64,000 nt of DNA, from positions 62,001-126,000 of the forward strand of contig NW_026729146.1 of NCBI RefSeq assembly GCF_030272615.1. Direction: 5' to 3'. The position numbers and the translations under genes were made by a program. Of this stretch, positions 36,172 to 46,956 are shown piece by piece (positions within the stretch are counted from its first letter, which is position 1; each line of letters begins with the position of its first letter). This stretch comes from Cryptomeria japonica (Eukaryota > Streptophyta > Pinopsida > Cupressales > Cupressaceae). A model generated the notes under the pieces. That model was not told the origin of the DNA, ran no database searches, and was given only the letters and a program-made list of their open reading frames with translations.

Positions 36172-37960
36172 TATTCATGTTTTACCCGAATATTGAAACT
36201 TACAAATCTCGGGTATGATTTTGTGAACACCATATTCTTTGTCCTGAAAGCTTCCATGCTCCTTGTACCATCTTGCTGATTTTCTTCCTTGACCACTTTT
36301 TGTTCCCCCATAGTTTGCCTTGACCCTATTTCTAGTGGCAACCCCATACGAGATGCTCTGCTTTTTATTCTTCTTTTTTCCTTTCCTTTTTTGAGATATA
36401 AATTCTTCTTTATCTATATCTTCTTGGCTTGCATTCTCTCTTCCCGAATCCCATTCTCTATCAGAAAGGTCCTTTTGAGATGACGGAAGGGTATCCATTC
36501 TTCCATTATAATTTTGAATATGTTCTCTATTGAATCCTTCTGATTCTTGCTTGAATCCCCATAGGTGTCTTTAACAAATTCCTATGAACCCTCTAGATCC
36601 TGACTTGGTATAGAGTCTTGGATAGATAGGCCTTTTCCTTTAGTTTCCAATGGCTTTTTAGGAACGTTCAAAACCACATCTAGGTCGACTCCGTTCATCG
36701 AAACAAAAGACCCTTGACTCAAAATAGAATCCAAACCAGCCACATCTACCACTTTCTCAATAGAGTTGACATCTGGATTTTTTATAGCTGGCGCTTGAGA
36801 CCCCAAGAAACAATGTGTTTAGAGGTAGGTTCGTGAGCCTCAGAATTCTTTCTGGCATTCTCTTCAGACTGAGAACCTTTATCCTCATTCCCGGCCCCTC
36901 TAGACTTCAACCTCTAGGTTTTCTTTACTTTAGGTTGAGGTATCTCTTTCTCCTTGCTTTCTTTAAGAGGACATTTCTTAGCCCAATGCCCTGATTTCTT
37001 GCATATGAAACAAGCAAAAGCGATCAATTTAAACTCAGTAGCCTGTGCCCAGTAACCCAACTTTGACTGTATTTCAATAGCAGATGGGAGATCAATATTT
37101 TGGGACATACCCGATCAAATTCAGGCAAAAACAAGCCTTTTCTTTTCCGCAGTCACAGGATCTATGGAGAGAAGTTCTCCAAAATAATTTTTCGGTCCAT
37201 AAAAGACATCATCATTCTAGTATTCCAAAGGAAGGCCATGAAGCCTAACCCAAATTGGGGTTTTTTCAAAAATTAAGTCATAAAGGTCTAGATTTGTGAT
37301 CCATTTCTTAAGAGCCAAGGAAGACTTACCAATGACCCAAGGACCTCCACTCCTCACTGCCATGATATCCTCCGTGTAGGAGAAATCAAAGGCAAAATAA
37401 CCCTTGGGGAGAGCAGAGACAACAACTTGTGCCTTCAATCTCCATTCCTTTTTGACAAAATCCCTAACAATTTTAATGTTTGGCCTTGGGCCCATAAATT
37501 TTCCAACTAGCATCCTATCCATACGAGAAATGTTGTGATCAATAACCTGATCAGGAATAGAGATAGAAAACTTACCCTTTGTTGGGTCAGATATTATTGA
37601 CTAGAGAGAAAACAAATTTACCACTAGGCTTTACTCCAAACAGAGAAGACCATGGCTTTTGGATGACAACCTCACCTCCAGTCGCACCCACTTTATGAAC
37701 GCCCCTACCTGTCTCCTTTTCCTTAGAAGTCCCTCCAAGACCATCATTATCTTTGGGACCAGGGGAAGACTTCTGATTAGTCTTTTCTTCAACATTCCCC
37801 TTGTGATTCTCCTAGTGAATCTTGCCATCAGGCAATGCTCCCTTACCCCCCAAGTCCACCTAAATATTTTTATCCGGGTTAGTATCATTTGATTTTTCCT
37901 TACCTTGTTTTCCACTCGAATCCTGCTCCGTGTCACACTGCCCATTCTAAGTTCCTTCCT
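36172..37960 (-). pseudogene. LINE ORF1 remnant (B2), with N-terminal leader
   Basis: The DUF4283-like region is 37522-37217, the zinc knuckle lies near 37010-36960 and the C-terminal part is 36806-36175. The extra 5' DNA carries an Asp/Gly/Lys-rich leader (NGQCDTEQDSSGKQGKEKSN near 37945) with two in-frame TAGs. A 122-codon frame at 37631-37999 over the same DNA is out of frame and is a shadow. Confidence 0.85.
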
Positions 37961-37990
37961 TCCCCTACACTTATTATATTCTAAAAACAT

Positions 37991-39189
37991 ATTAAACACA
38001 ATTATAAAATTATGAAAAATGAACGGTTTCTATATATTATACATTTTAAGATAGTTTATTGTATATGGAAATGAATTAAATGATAGTGAACAATAAGATC
38101 TTAATAGTTCTTATCATTTACGTAAGGTGTAAAAATATTGTCTAAAATTTTAGTGGTTGAAATTTATGTCCTAATGAATATTTAAATCTGATTTAGATAT
38201 TATATAATATTTTAAAAAAATGTTTATTAAATTAAATGTAATATTTTGGTGCTAATATCGTGATTCTTTTTGTATTTCTTTATTTTATGGTATTATTTTA
38301 AAATTTCATTAAATTTTTGTATTGAATTTAACATATTAGAAGATTTTTCATTATGGAAAAAATAGAAATCACTTTATTATTTAGGTCTGACATCTAAATA
38401 TTAAGGGTTTTCATTAATTATATGTTAGATTTAGCATTCACATTCAATAACTTTGCTAAGACTTTTTAAATTTTTAATTTAGATTATAAAACATGATTTT
38501 TTTAACTATTTTCAATACAATATTATAAAACAAAATTCTATAACATAAATCTAGTACATTTAGATATTTGTAAGTAAAATAATATCATATCATATATTTA
38601 ATCTTTATAGATATATATTATTAAGTTATAAGTTTTTTATATTTACAATATATAACATAATTTATATTTATTATTATATACAATAATCTATATAACATAA
38701 AAAAAAAATTAAAAGAAAATTTTAAATTATTTATTTTTAGGTGACATTTTATTTTCAAATTTTGATCTTATCCCAAAGTCATTCTAAGTTTGAACCAAAT
38801 TGACTCACTTTTGAGATTTATAGGGACATGCAAGACAATTGCACATCTAGAGGCATTGGATTATTTTTTGTAGTTTTAACCATCAAATTTCTACCATTCT
38901 ATTTTTTTGTTCTTTTTACTCTTTTTGGTCATCACATTTTCCTTATGTTCAATTTTTTTTTATTGGCATGATTATCAAAGAAAAAACAAGAATGACTTCA
39001 GATTTGACACTCTTCTTAAATCCAAGGATTTGTGAGCATTTTTCTTAAGTGTGTTTTAGTCATAGGTAGGGAATCACTTACTACATGGAGATTTATTAGT
39101 GATGGTTTAACATTGATATATATTTATTATTTAATTACATATTTAGTGTATATAAAATTTGTATTATAATTAGACTTATTATTATATAT
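37991..39189. other. AT-rich intergenic DNA unique to the end of unit 1
   Basis: No counterpart is present elsewhere in the window. AT-rich words dominate and no coding frame or RNA gene was seen. Confidence 0.6.
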
Positions 39190-40311
39190 TATAGTTTATT
39201 TGGCACTATCCTCTCACTCTCTCTCCCTCTATCTCTATCTTTCCATCACCTTGTCTCTATCTCTCTAAGTCACATCTCCTTATCTCTCTCTATATATCTT
39301 CTTATATCTCTATCTTTTTCCCTATCCCTTTCTACCTCTCTATATTGTCCTCTATCTATATCTCTCCCTCTCTCTCCATCTCCCTCCCTCTCTCTATCTC
39401 TCTCCTCTTTCTGTCTCTCACCAAATCGATGTCCCTCGCTCCCTCCCTATCCTCTATCTCTACCACTCTCTCCCTTTCTCTTCCCATATATCTCTATCTC
39501 TCCATAATTATTTATACCTCTCTCCGTTTCACCCTCTTTATCTCTATTTAGAGTCTCTAAATTTGTCTACCTCTATATCTCTATCTTCCTCCTTCCTCTC
39601 TATGTCTCATTATATCTCTATCACTTTATCTCACATATCTCTCTCTATCTCTCCCTCTCCATCTTCATGTATATCGATCAATCTCTTACTCTCTCTAGTT
39701 CTCCATCTCTATCTTTGTAGATCTCTATCTTTATCTCTCCCTCTACCTCTCTTTATCTATTTATCTATTTGTCTCAGTCTTCTCATCTTTCTCTATCTTC
39801 ATCTCTACCTCTATCTTCCTCTCTCTCCTATACCTCTATAAATGTCTCTAACTCTCTATTCATCCTATCTCCCCCTCTCCCTCTTCCTACACCTCTATAT
39901 CTATCTCTTTTGCCTCTACATCCCTATCTCTCCATATCCCTTCTTCCATCTCCCACCCCCCCTCTCACTCTCTCTCTACCAATTGACCTCATGTACAAGA
40001 TAAATATGTAAAAACTATACCGCAATATCTCTCTATATCTCGTTATATCTCTATTTATGTCAATCTATCTCATCACTTATATCCCTCTCTATCTATGTCT
40101 TTCCCTCTTCCTCTATATTTCTCTATATCTTCCTCTATAGCTCTCATTCTCTACCTTCCTATCTTTCTATCTTCTTCTCTCCCTCTAACTCTCTCTATCT
40201 ATTTCTCTCCATCTTCCTCTCTCCCTCTAACTTCATCTCTATCTCTATCTTCCTCTCTTCTCCTCTATCTCTAGGCATGTCTCACTATCTATTTCTCTCT
40301 CTACCCCTATA

Positions 40312-40378
<67 letters not shown>

Positions 40379-40775
40379 TCCTATCTCTATCTTTATCTTT
40401 CTATATCTAACTCTCTCTCCCTCTACATATTTATTTGTTCCATCTATATCTGTCCCTCCTATCTCTTTTTATGTGGATAAATAGTTACCACTTCTCCATT
40501 TAGACCATTATTGTAAAACAAAATCATTTGCTAAATAACCTACCAATTGACCTTATGAAATGCACAAATGTATGCAAAAAATAGAAAAAATAAACCTATA
40601 TGTTTATGTTTCTATCTCTCCCTCTCTCATAACACAATTTTCCAAGAACAAGCTAAATGGGTTCCTTACATTAACAGGGTATTCTCTCTGTGTGTCTACT
40701 CCCTCTCTATCTCATCCCCCCCTCTCTCTCCCCCTATTTCTCTCTTCCTCTCCCTATCTCTATTTATCTATCTAT

Positions 40776-40840
<65 letters not shown>

Positions 40841-40845
40841 AAAAT
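39190..40845. repeat. ~1.65-kb pyrimidine tract with pure (TC)n runs
   Basis: The plus strand is built of CTCT, TATC and CCTC words. Pure TC runs lie at about 40312-40375 and 40778-40838. Unique spacers interrupt it near 39979-40020, 40470-40600 and 40625-40690. The Ser/Leu-rich frames here are repeat artefacts. Three spacers share a CCAA.TGACCT.ATG motif followed by ACAAATGTATG-like sequence (39979, 40543, 40969), so the tract looks like three repeated modules. Confidence 0.93.
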
Positions 40846-41010
40846 AACATTATCTTGTTGATAATGAAATCTGACTATTTTCCCAGTTCAAAGGTTGTGT
40901 TTCAATCATGTTTGAATCCTCCATTGAGACTTTTATCGCACAAAAAACATCATTTGATAAATGACCTACCAAGTGACCTCATGTACTGCACAAATGTATG
41001 TAACTAATAG

Positions 41011-41461
41011 ACCATTTTTTTTCATAATTAACCTTCCACCTCTTCAACCAATTGCTAGTGTTTATATATTGAGATAAAGCATAATCAGATTATATATTCA
41101 TGAACAGATATACAACAGCGTACAGAACAGCTGTAAAGTCATCCACAGCTACAAGACAATAAAAGAGCAACATACCGAGAGAAAAGAAGAAAATTCAATA
41201 CGAATGCCGATCAGAGTACGAGATCTTTTGCGACATTTTCACTCAACTTAGCTTAAGATAGGCTATTACAATCAACCAAAACCACAGAAATTAACAGCAC
41301 AAGAAGGCCGCTTAGACAGATCCTCAAGCTCCATGACAAACCAGAAGAAACTATAAGCTGTTACAATATGAAATCTTTGATTTACAAAGATATAGATATT
41401 TAACAACATCTTTAGATATTATTACAAGCAATAAACTTTTGTTAATTTTCATATTAACTTT
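41011..41461. other. 3' flank of the PGG gene
   Basis: It lies downstream of the PGG stop codon on the minus strand and probably holds the 3' untranslated region. I saw no convincing AATAAA on that strand and no other gene. Confidence 0.4.
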
Positions 41462-42574
41462 CTAATATGTACTTATTTTTTCCTCCTTTTTTATAAGTTG
41501 TCCTCTTCTGCTATCCCTTGTTAAGTGGCCTCCCTCTAAAACATACGGAAAACGCATCCCTCCGTTCCCTTTTATGCTGGTCTTGGATACTTGGTGGAAC
41601 ATGGTGGAAAGGCGATATAGTAGCAGCAGTATCAACGCAATGGCGACCGCACCACCAAAACATAGAACGATCCAATTATGCTTGGGGAGTGCCACCACAT
41701 AAGCTGCAGCATGGAATGTCATGATGAAGGAAACTCCTGCCGCCCACAGACTCATGCGGATCAAATACTCCATCTTTGCAGATATTTCCGAAACAGTGGC
41801 CACAATCATAGTAACTAGCAATGAAGCAAGCAAAGCTACCATGTCTGTGATCAAGAATATGATGAAGCCAATGCTGTCGCCCATAACGGCCCTCCCAGCC
41901 TCATTCACACCTCCGGGCACAGCGTACATTGCGCCGAAGCTTCCGCCCACAAATGCCAGCGCTACTGTGAGCTGAATCACAGATTTATAATCACTTGAGA
42001 CTGCAGATTGCTCTAGTTGGAGGTCTGGTGCCGTCGGGTGATCAACCTTAATAGAATCTAGATCTTCCTCATAGGATATTGTAGTCTGCCCTCAAAAGAA
42101 CAAAATCAAAGGAATTTAAAGAAACGGGAAGTGGAGGAGGAGAATGATAAGCATTGCTACTTGAGAGCAACAAAAGTTGCAATCGAGTGGGCAAACAGGG
42201 AAAACGCGAAGCTAGATTTGGTTAAAAAAATTTAATACTACGAGAAAATGTGTAATCTCACCTGAATATTAGCAGGTTCAACAACCCACCGTCGGTCTTC
42301 CTCACCTCTCCTCACTGCAAACATAACGTTGAAGCATCCTAGCACCAAGGCTACTGCGGCCTCGAAGACAGATTTAATCCTAGTTGTGACTGGAGATTGA
42401 TTTTGTCGGAGATCTGCATCTGGCAATCGATCAACCACAACAGAAATGGCTTCTTCTTGAGGAGCAGTATCCTGACCATCAAACGAAAAACACCCAAGGC
42501 GTCAAAAACGAAAACTATTGAATTAAGAGAAAATGGTAATCTTGCTCTGTTACCTGGATCTCAACAACTTCCAT
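41462..42574 (-). CDS. PGG-domain membrane protein gene, three exons, 284 aa predicted
   Basis: Proposed join on the minus strand: exon 1 42574-42554, exon 2 42471-42262, exon 3 42085-41462. Introns are 82 and 176 bp with GTAACA...CAG and GTGAGA...CAG ends, all phase 0. Exon 3 holds the PGG domain: TM1 at residues 113-133 followed by VPGG, then TM2 149-172, TM3 188-210, TM4 215-237 and a basic tail. Exon 2 (residues 8-77) contains a second, partial copy of the linker and first membrane segment, with VRRG in place of VPGG. In plants this domain usually follows ankyrin repeats, as in ACD6-like proteins; none are seen here. A role in membrane signalling or defence is family knowledge only. The ATG context is GGACTATGG. 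Exon 1 is short, so the start is the weakest part. Confidence 0.72.
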
Positions 42575-42694
42575 AGTCCTCACCTTTAAGTGCACCGGTA
42601 GATCTGCTTTTCTTGTTTTCCTTCGCTTGTTGACAAGTAAAATTAAACAAAAGCATGTGTGTAATATAGAATGAATGCCCTCGCTTCATCCCAG

Positions 42695-42705
42695 CTATAT
42701 ATTAT
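42695..42705 (-). promoter_or_regulatory. Candidate TATA box of the PGG gene, inside the inverted-repeat element
   Basis: ATAATATATAG on the minus strand lies ~125 bp upstream of the ATG at 42574. No other TATA-like site is better placed within 200 bp. Confidence 0.35.
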
Positions 42706-42761
42706 GTGAGTTAAAGCCCCCGGTGCTCAAGAATCTCTTTTTATTTCCCTTTATTTAAAAA

Positions 42762-43080
42762 TTCTGAGCGTCCGACACGAATGACTTCCTAATATGAGAA
42801 TCTTAGTAGATTGGCTTCCCGAAACATCATTCTGAGCGTCTGACACGAATGACTTCTTAATATGAGAATCCTTGACAAAGGGAATGGGCCCACAACAGCC
42901 ACCTAAGCAGTCAAAGGCTTAGTGTGTGATGTTTAAGGCATCCCCATTCGGAGCGTCTGACACGACTGACTTCTTAATATGAGAATCTTTGTCGATTGGC
43001 TTCCCGAAACATTATTCTGACGGTCCGACATGAATGAATTCTTAATATGAGAATCTTTGTAGATTGGCTTCCCGAAACAT
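42762..43080. repeat. 68-bp direct repeats, second unit
   Basis: Copies begin at 42762, 42830, 42947 and 43015, as in unit 1. Confidence 0.85.
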
Positions 43081-43327
43081 CCGTCACCCAAGTGTTTAAC
43101 AGATTACCTAAACTAAGGTGAAAGTACAAGCACGTCCACACTGAATACCTAAACAGTCAAACCTTTTACCTCACAATAGAAATCTATTTTGAACGCTGCA
43201 AAGAAAGTAGAGACAATCGAATTTTTAACTTTGTGACCTTGACTCTGTCGTGTCGAACGCAGTTTCCTGGGCGACCATTCTCATTTTTCTATATTACACA
43301 CGCTTTTGTTTAATTTTACTCGTTAAC

Positions 43328-44806
43328 AATGTGAGTCTGACGTAAAAGGCTTTGATTGTTTACATATTTAGTGTGGATAAGCCATTCTTTTAATGTTATA
43401 GTTTATTTTAGATTAGTATATAAGGAAAAATGTGTATAAAGTAAAAGTTTTTTAAAAATTTAAGTTTTTGTCTCTTTAAATATTAAATTAAAAAAAATTA
43501 TGGAAGTATTTTAAATTTCGCTGAATTTAATTATTTATTTTGTAGTAGTTATTCAAAAAAATCATATATCAAAAAATTTAAGTTTAAGTTGTTAATCTAT
43601 TCAAATTTAAGTATTTTAAGTGTATACGTAGAATTGGAAGATGTGCTTGAACGTTTACAAATAATCACAAAAGGGACAATGAAGATTAGGTACACTTGGA
43701 TTAGTCTAAAACTAATGAAGAGACCTTAATAAATAATTTACAAGAAAATGGTCAATGCTACAAGGAACATTATATAATTATCAAGGGAATTTGTGGAATC
43801 CTTTTCTTGAAGGCCATAAAAAATTTCCTAATAAATTAATAAATTTCCAAGTTTCTAGTATAAATGCTTAGGAGCACACTAAGGAATGTAATAAGCGTGA
43901 GTGGCTACAAATGCCTTAGAATAGATCTAAACATTCTTAGAAAAATAGAGTTACGATGGCTATACAATACTATAATTTTATCTCACTTAGAAGTAAAATG
44001 GCCAAAGAGAAGAAGAATAGAAACCCAAAAAGATTCCAAGAGACCTAAGAGTCTCACATGGTTAATGATAGAATATGGTTATCTACCACTATTTACTATA
44101 TATTGAAGCTAAAATGAATGTTTCAAGACATATTAAAGTATGTTAGAATTACCCTCTTCCTCTATAAGAGAAACTGTCATTAGTAAAGTGGCCTCTGAGA
44201 AGTTATTAGTGGAAATTGGGAAGGGAAATATTGTAACACCTTCTTGTTCACAGTCTTGAGATGTCTAGATCTCAAAATTATTAATGTCATGACTATATGT
44301 CTGGGAGTTTGATTTTTGGATTAGCTATCTATAATGGATAACTATCTTAATGTTTTGATGATTAATAAAAGCGGGATAGGCCCAAACTATTAGATATCTA
44401 CAAGGCGACACCAAGAGTACATGAGAGATGCGCAACCAAAAAAAACACCGTACTACAACACAACCAAAATCCTGCAGAGAAACTTGAAAGCTAGCAATCA
44501 AACTAAAACTAGCAAAAACCAAAAAGAAACGAACCTACAAAAAACAAGAATAGCCACCCTGTAAAGGCACAAAAAATTGGCTAACTACATGGGGGAAACT
44601 TTTCCTAGACAATCTTGGCACAAAATTAAAACTTAATCAGAAAAGGGCACCATTTTGCTTGAACTGATCCCAGAGCCAAAGGAAACCAACACAAAGTCAG
44701 GGATGGCTTTAACTAGAGACGCCATGGGGCCTAAACCCACAACTAGGGCCCTTGTGTATTTACATTTATTTTCCCTTTTCCTATCCATCTCAACCTAGAT
44801 AGCCTA
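43328..44806. other. AT-rich intergenic DNA, second unit
   Basis: It corresponds to 811-2289. No supported gene. Confidence 0.6.
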
Positions 44807-45441
44807 CAAGGAGGCATTGTGCATACTAGCCACGTTCCTACAAGCAATATTAACCTCCTCAATTTTATTCTTGAGGGCCTCTTGGGATTTATTTACCTCT
44901 TCTAGCTCAATTTTGGTCCCTGCCATTTTCATCTTGATGTCCAAGTCTTCCATCTTCCCACCCACCTTATCCCACTGTCCATAAGGCCAACAAGGTCATT
45001 GGTAGATTTCCACACTCTCTTCACCAAGATCATCCAACCAAGTATTAGCCCTAGCTTCGACCTTTATCGTCACATCCAAATGATTAATTTTCCTGATAGA
45101 ATCATTTGTCTACCCAAATAGCCACATGAATAGGATATCTTTCCTTTGCAACTTTAGTAAAGACCAAAATAGAACTAAAGGGCTTGGTATTTGCAGAGGG
45201 AGGAGGGTTTTTGTGGGGAACAGTAGGGGGCATCAACATTATAAGTATCAGCAGGGGACCAGTCCAATCCTGTGGTTTCTGAGGAGTTTGACTCATCTAA
45301 TAAACTAGATTTAGAAGTTGAATCATTAACAATCTCAAAATTATTATGCATCTCAAGTTAGGTTTCAACATCTTCATCCTTTTTAGTGGTGACAATAGCT
45401 TTAAATTTGGCCATAGGCAGAGGGTTTTTTCTAGTGGGCAT
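44807..45441 (-). pseudogene. Decayed coiled-coil frame, second unit
   Basis: It corresponds to 2290-2924 with the same stops and frameshifts, so the frame was dead before the 42.5-kb duplication. Confidence 0.4.
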
Positions 45442-46956
45442 TTTTTACCTAAGTGTGACAGTTCACTAGAATTGGAGGGAGTGACAATGAGATCAACATA
45501 TACCCTAGGTCATAAGTGGACCCAATCTCAACATTGGGGATCTCACTTGAGGGGTTTAAGACCAAGTGGAAATTCTATAACATATGGATGAGGGTCTAGT
45601 GAAGAGAGGGTTTACCTTTAGCAATAGATTTAGAAATAGATTGCAAAAGAGAGGAGAAAACCCAGTAGGGAAAATTCATTCTTACCCTGTGGTTAAGGTG
45701 ATTCAACATGGGGAAAATCTAGGAAGTGGAAATTCCTTTACCTTTGGTCCAGAGTGAAGTACTTCATGAGAAGAAGGGCCACCTCTTTCCAGATACTAGG
45801 AATCTCTTCCTTGTTGTTGATTGACAAAATTTCTTTTATGAATACAGCCTTATGGGAAACTCATTAATGGGAGACCTGTGCAGATTCACTGAGTGACCTC
45901 TGGGATTTTAGAAGCTAACTCTTCATATATAGGGGGGGAAAGTGATAGAAGGAAAAATTAAAGAAAAAATACTCCATAGCAATGCGCTGAGATAATTTGG
46001 AACTAAGACACAAAGAAAACATCATAAACCTGTAGCTCGGAGGTCCATTCAACAATCTACATGCCTGGAAACTTGAAAATGAAACATAAACAATATCTCA
46101 TTTGACATAAAGAAATATATACCATTCATCCACTAGATAACAAGTTCATGAAAACATAGTTTAATTTGCAGATTCTTATAGCATGTATTTAAGAAGTCAT
46201 ACAAAATTACAAAAACGCACAGAAACAAGTCCTTCCACACCGAAATACAATGATCATAAAGGCTAGAGGCATAATTCGACTAGAGTCTCAAAAGAAAAAT
46301 TACAAATTAAAGGCATAATTCTAATAGCAATTGTCTATATTCTTCTTCCTAATTTTTGAATCCTTGCAAAAGGAAAAAGCATCCCTTAAATAAACCTGAG
46401 ACAAGTGCCTGATGGAGAAAATAGAGAGAATGCTTAAAACAATAAGCATCACTGGAAATGTTGTAAGCAACTATGAAACGACCTCCCACAAGATAAAACA
46501 AAAATGATTCGGCCTTTTGCACAACTTCTATTAGATCTTCTAACGATGGATAAAAACAAAGGAATCTGCAACCACCATCAAAACTGCAAGCCATTAGCAA
46601 CAAGAAAAAACATCTCCTCATGCTAATAAACAACAATGCTCAGTGGATGCATCAAACCAACGTGGCAGCGGGAGGGAGTGTCCTAAGGCTACAACAAAAA
46701 AGCATAAGGTACCTTACGAGGAACTGCCACGTGGTGCGGGTGAAAGCTTGCGAATATACAGGCTTGAAGATGAAGGCCCACCAAATATTGAAAACAACAA
46801 TACTAGCACATGTCAACACCACTTGACTTCTTGGCAAAGGGAAAGGAGGAGCTTGAACGTTACAAGCCGTGCTACCACATGGATGTGGGGAGGCAAAAAA
46901 AAACTTCGGGCAAAAAAGTACTAAGGCCCGGGGATAAAATAGAAGCTAACTCCCTA
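45442..46956. other. Intergenic, second unit
   Basis: It corresponds to 2925-4439. No supported gene. Confidence 0.5.

Larger units (their letters stand above)
29255..37865. repeat. B2: second copy of the 8.6-kb tandem duplication
   Basis: This copy begins with the LINE-type tail fragment and ends at ...CCACCTAAAT (37865), after which it runs into unique ATTTTTATCC sequence. It shares the third copy's bases at 29729, 29903 and 29921, where B1 differs. Confidence 0.97.
32196..37990 (-). mobile_element. Dead L1-type LINE with RNase H, longest copy (B2)
   Basis: It is the same element as at 23585-29254 but with about 120 bp more at the 5' side, because here the original flank is kept. Beyond 37990 the DNA turns abruptly AT-rich, which marks the likely 5' end or truncation point. 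This is the best copy for reconstructing the family. Confidence 0.9.
1..42517. repeat. Unit 1 of a ~42.5-kb tandem segmental duplication
   Basis: Position 1 onward matches position 42518 onward without a break to the end of the window. The offset is 42517 up to the (TC)n tract near 8.9 kb and 42499 after it. Across the ~20.6 kb compared I noticed only about six single-base differences, for example at 4771/47288, 13981/56480, 17636/60135, 19640/62139 and 19831/62330, all transitions. The phase of the unit is arbitrary because the window edge cuts it. It could be a very recent genomic duplication, or two haplotypes joined in tandem by the assembler. The sequence alone does not decide. Confidence 0.97.
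42629..43327. mobile_element. Inverted-repeat element, second unit
   Basis: It is identical to 112-810. Here it stands next to the complete PGG gene: its near arm ends 55 bp upstream of the ATG. Confidence 0.55.

Noticed and set aside
42629..43327. 68-bp repeats as a CRISPR-like array
   Set aside because: The repeats are adjacent or separated by one insert, not by uniform unique spacers, and this is plant DNA.
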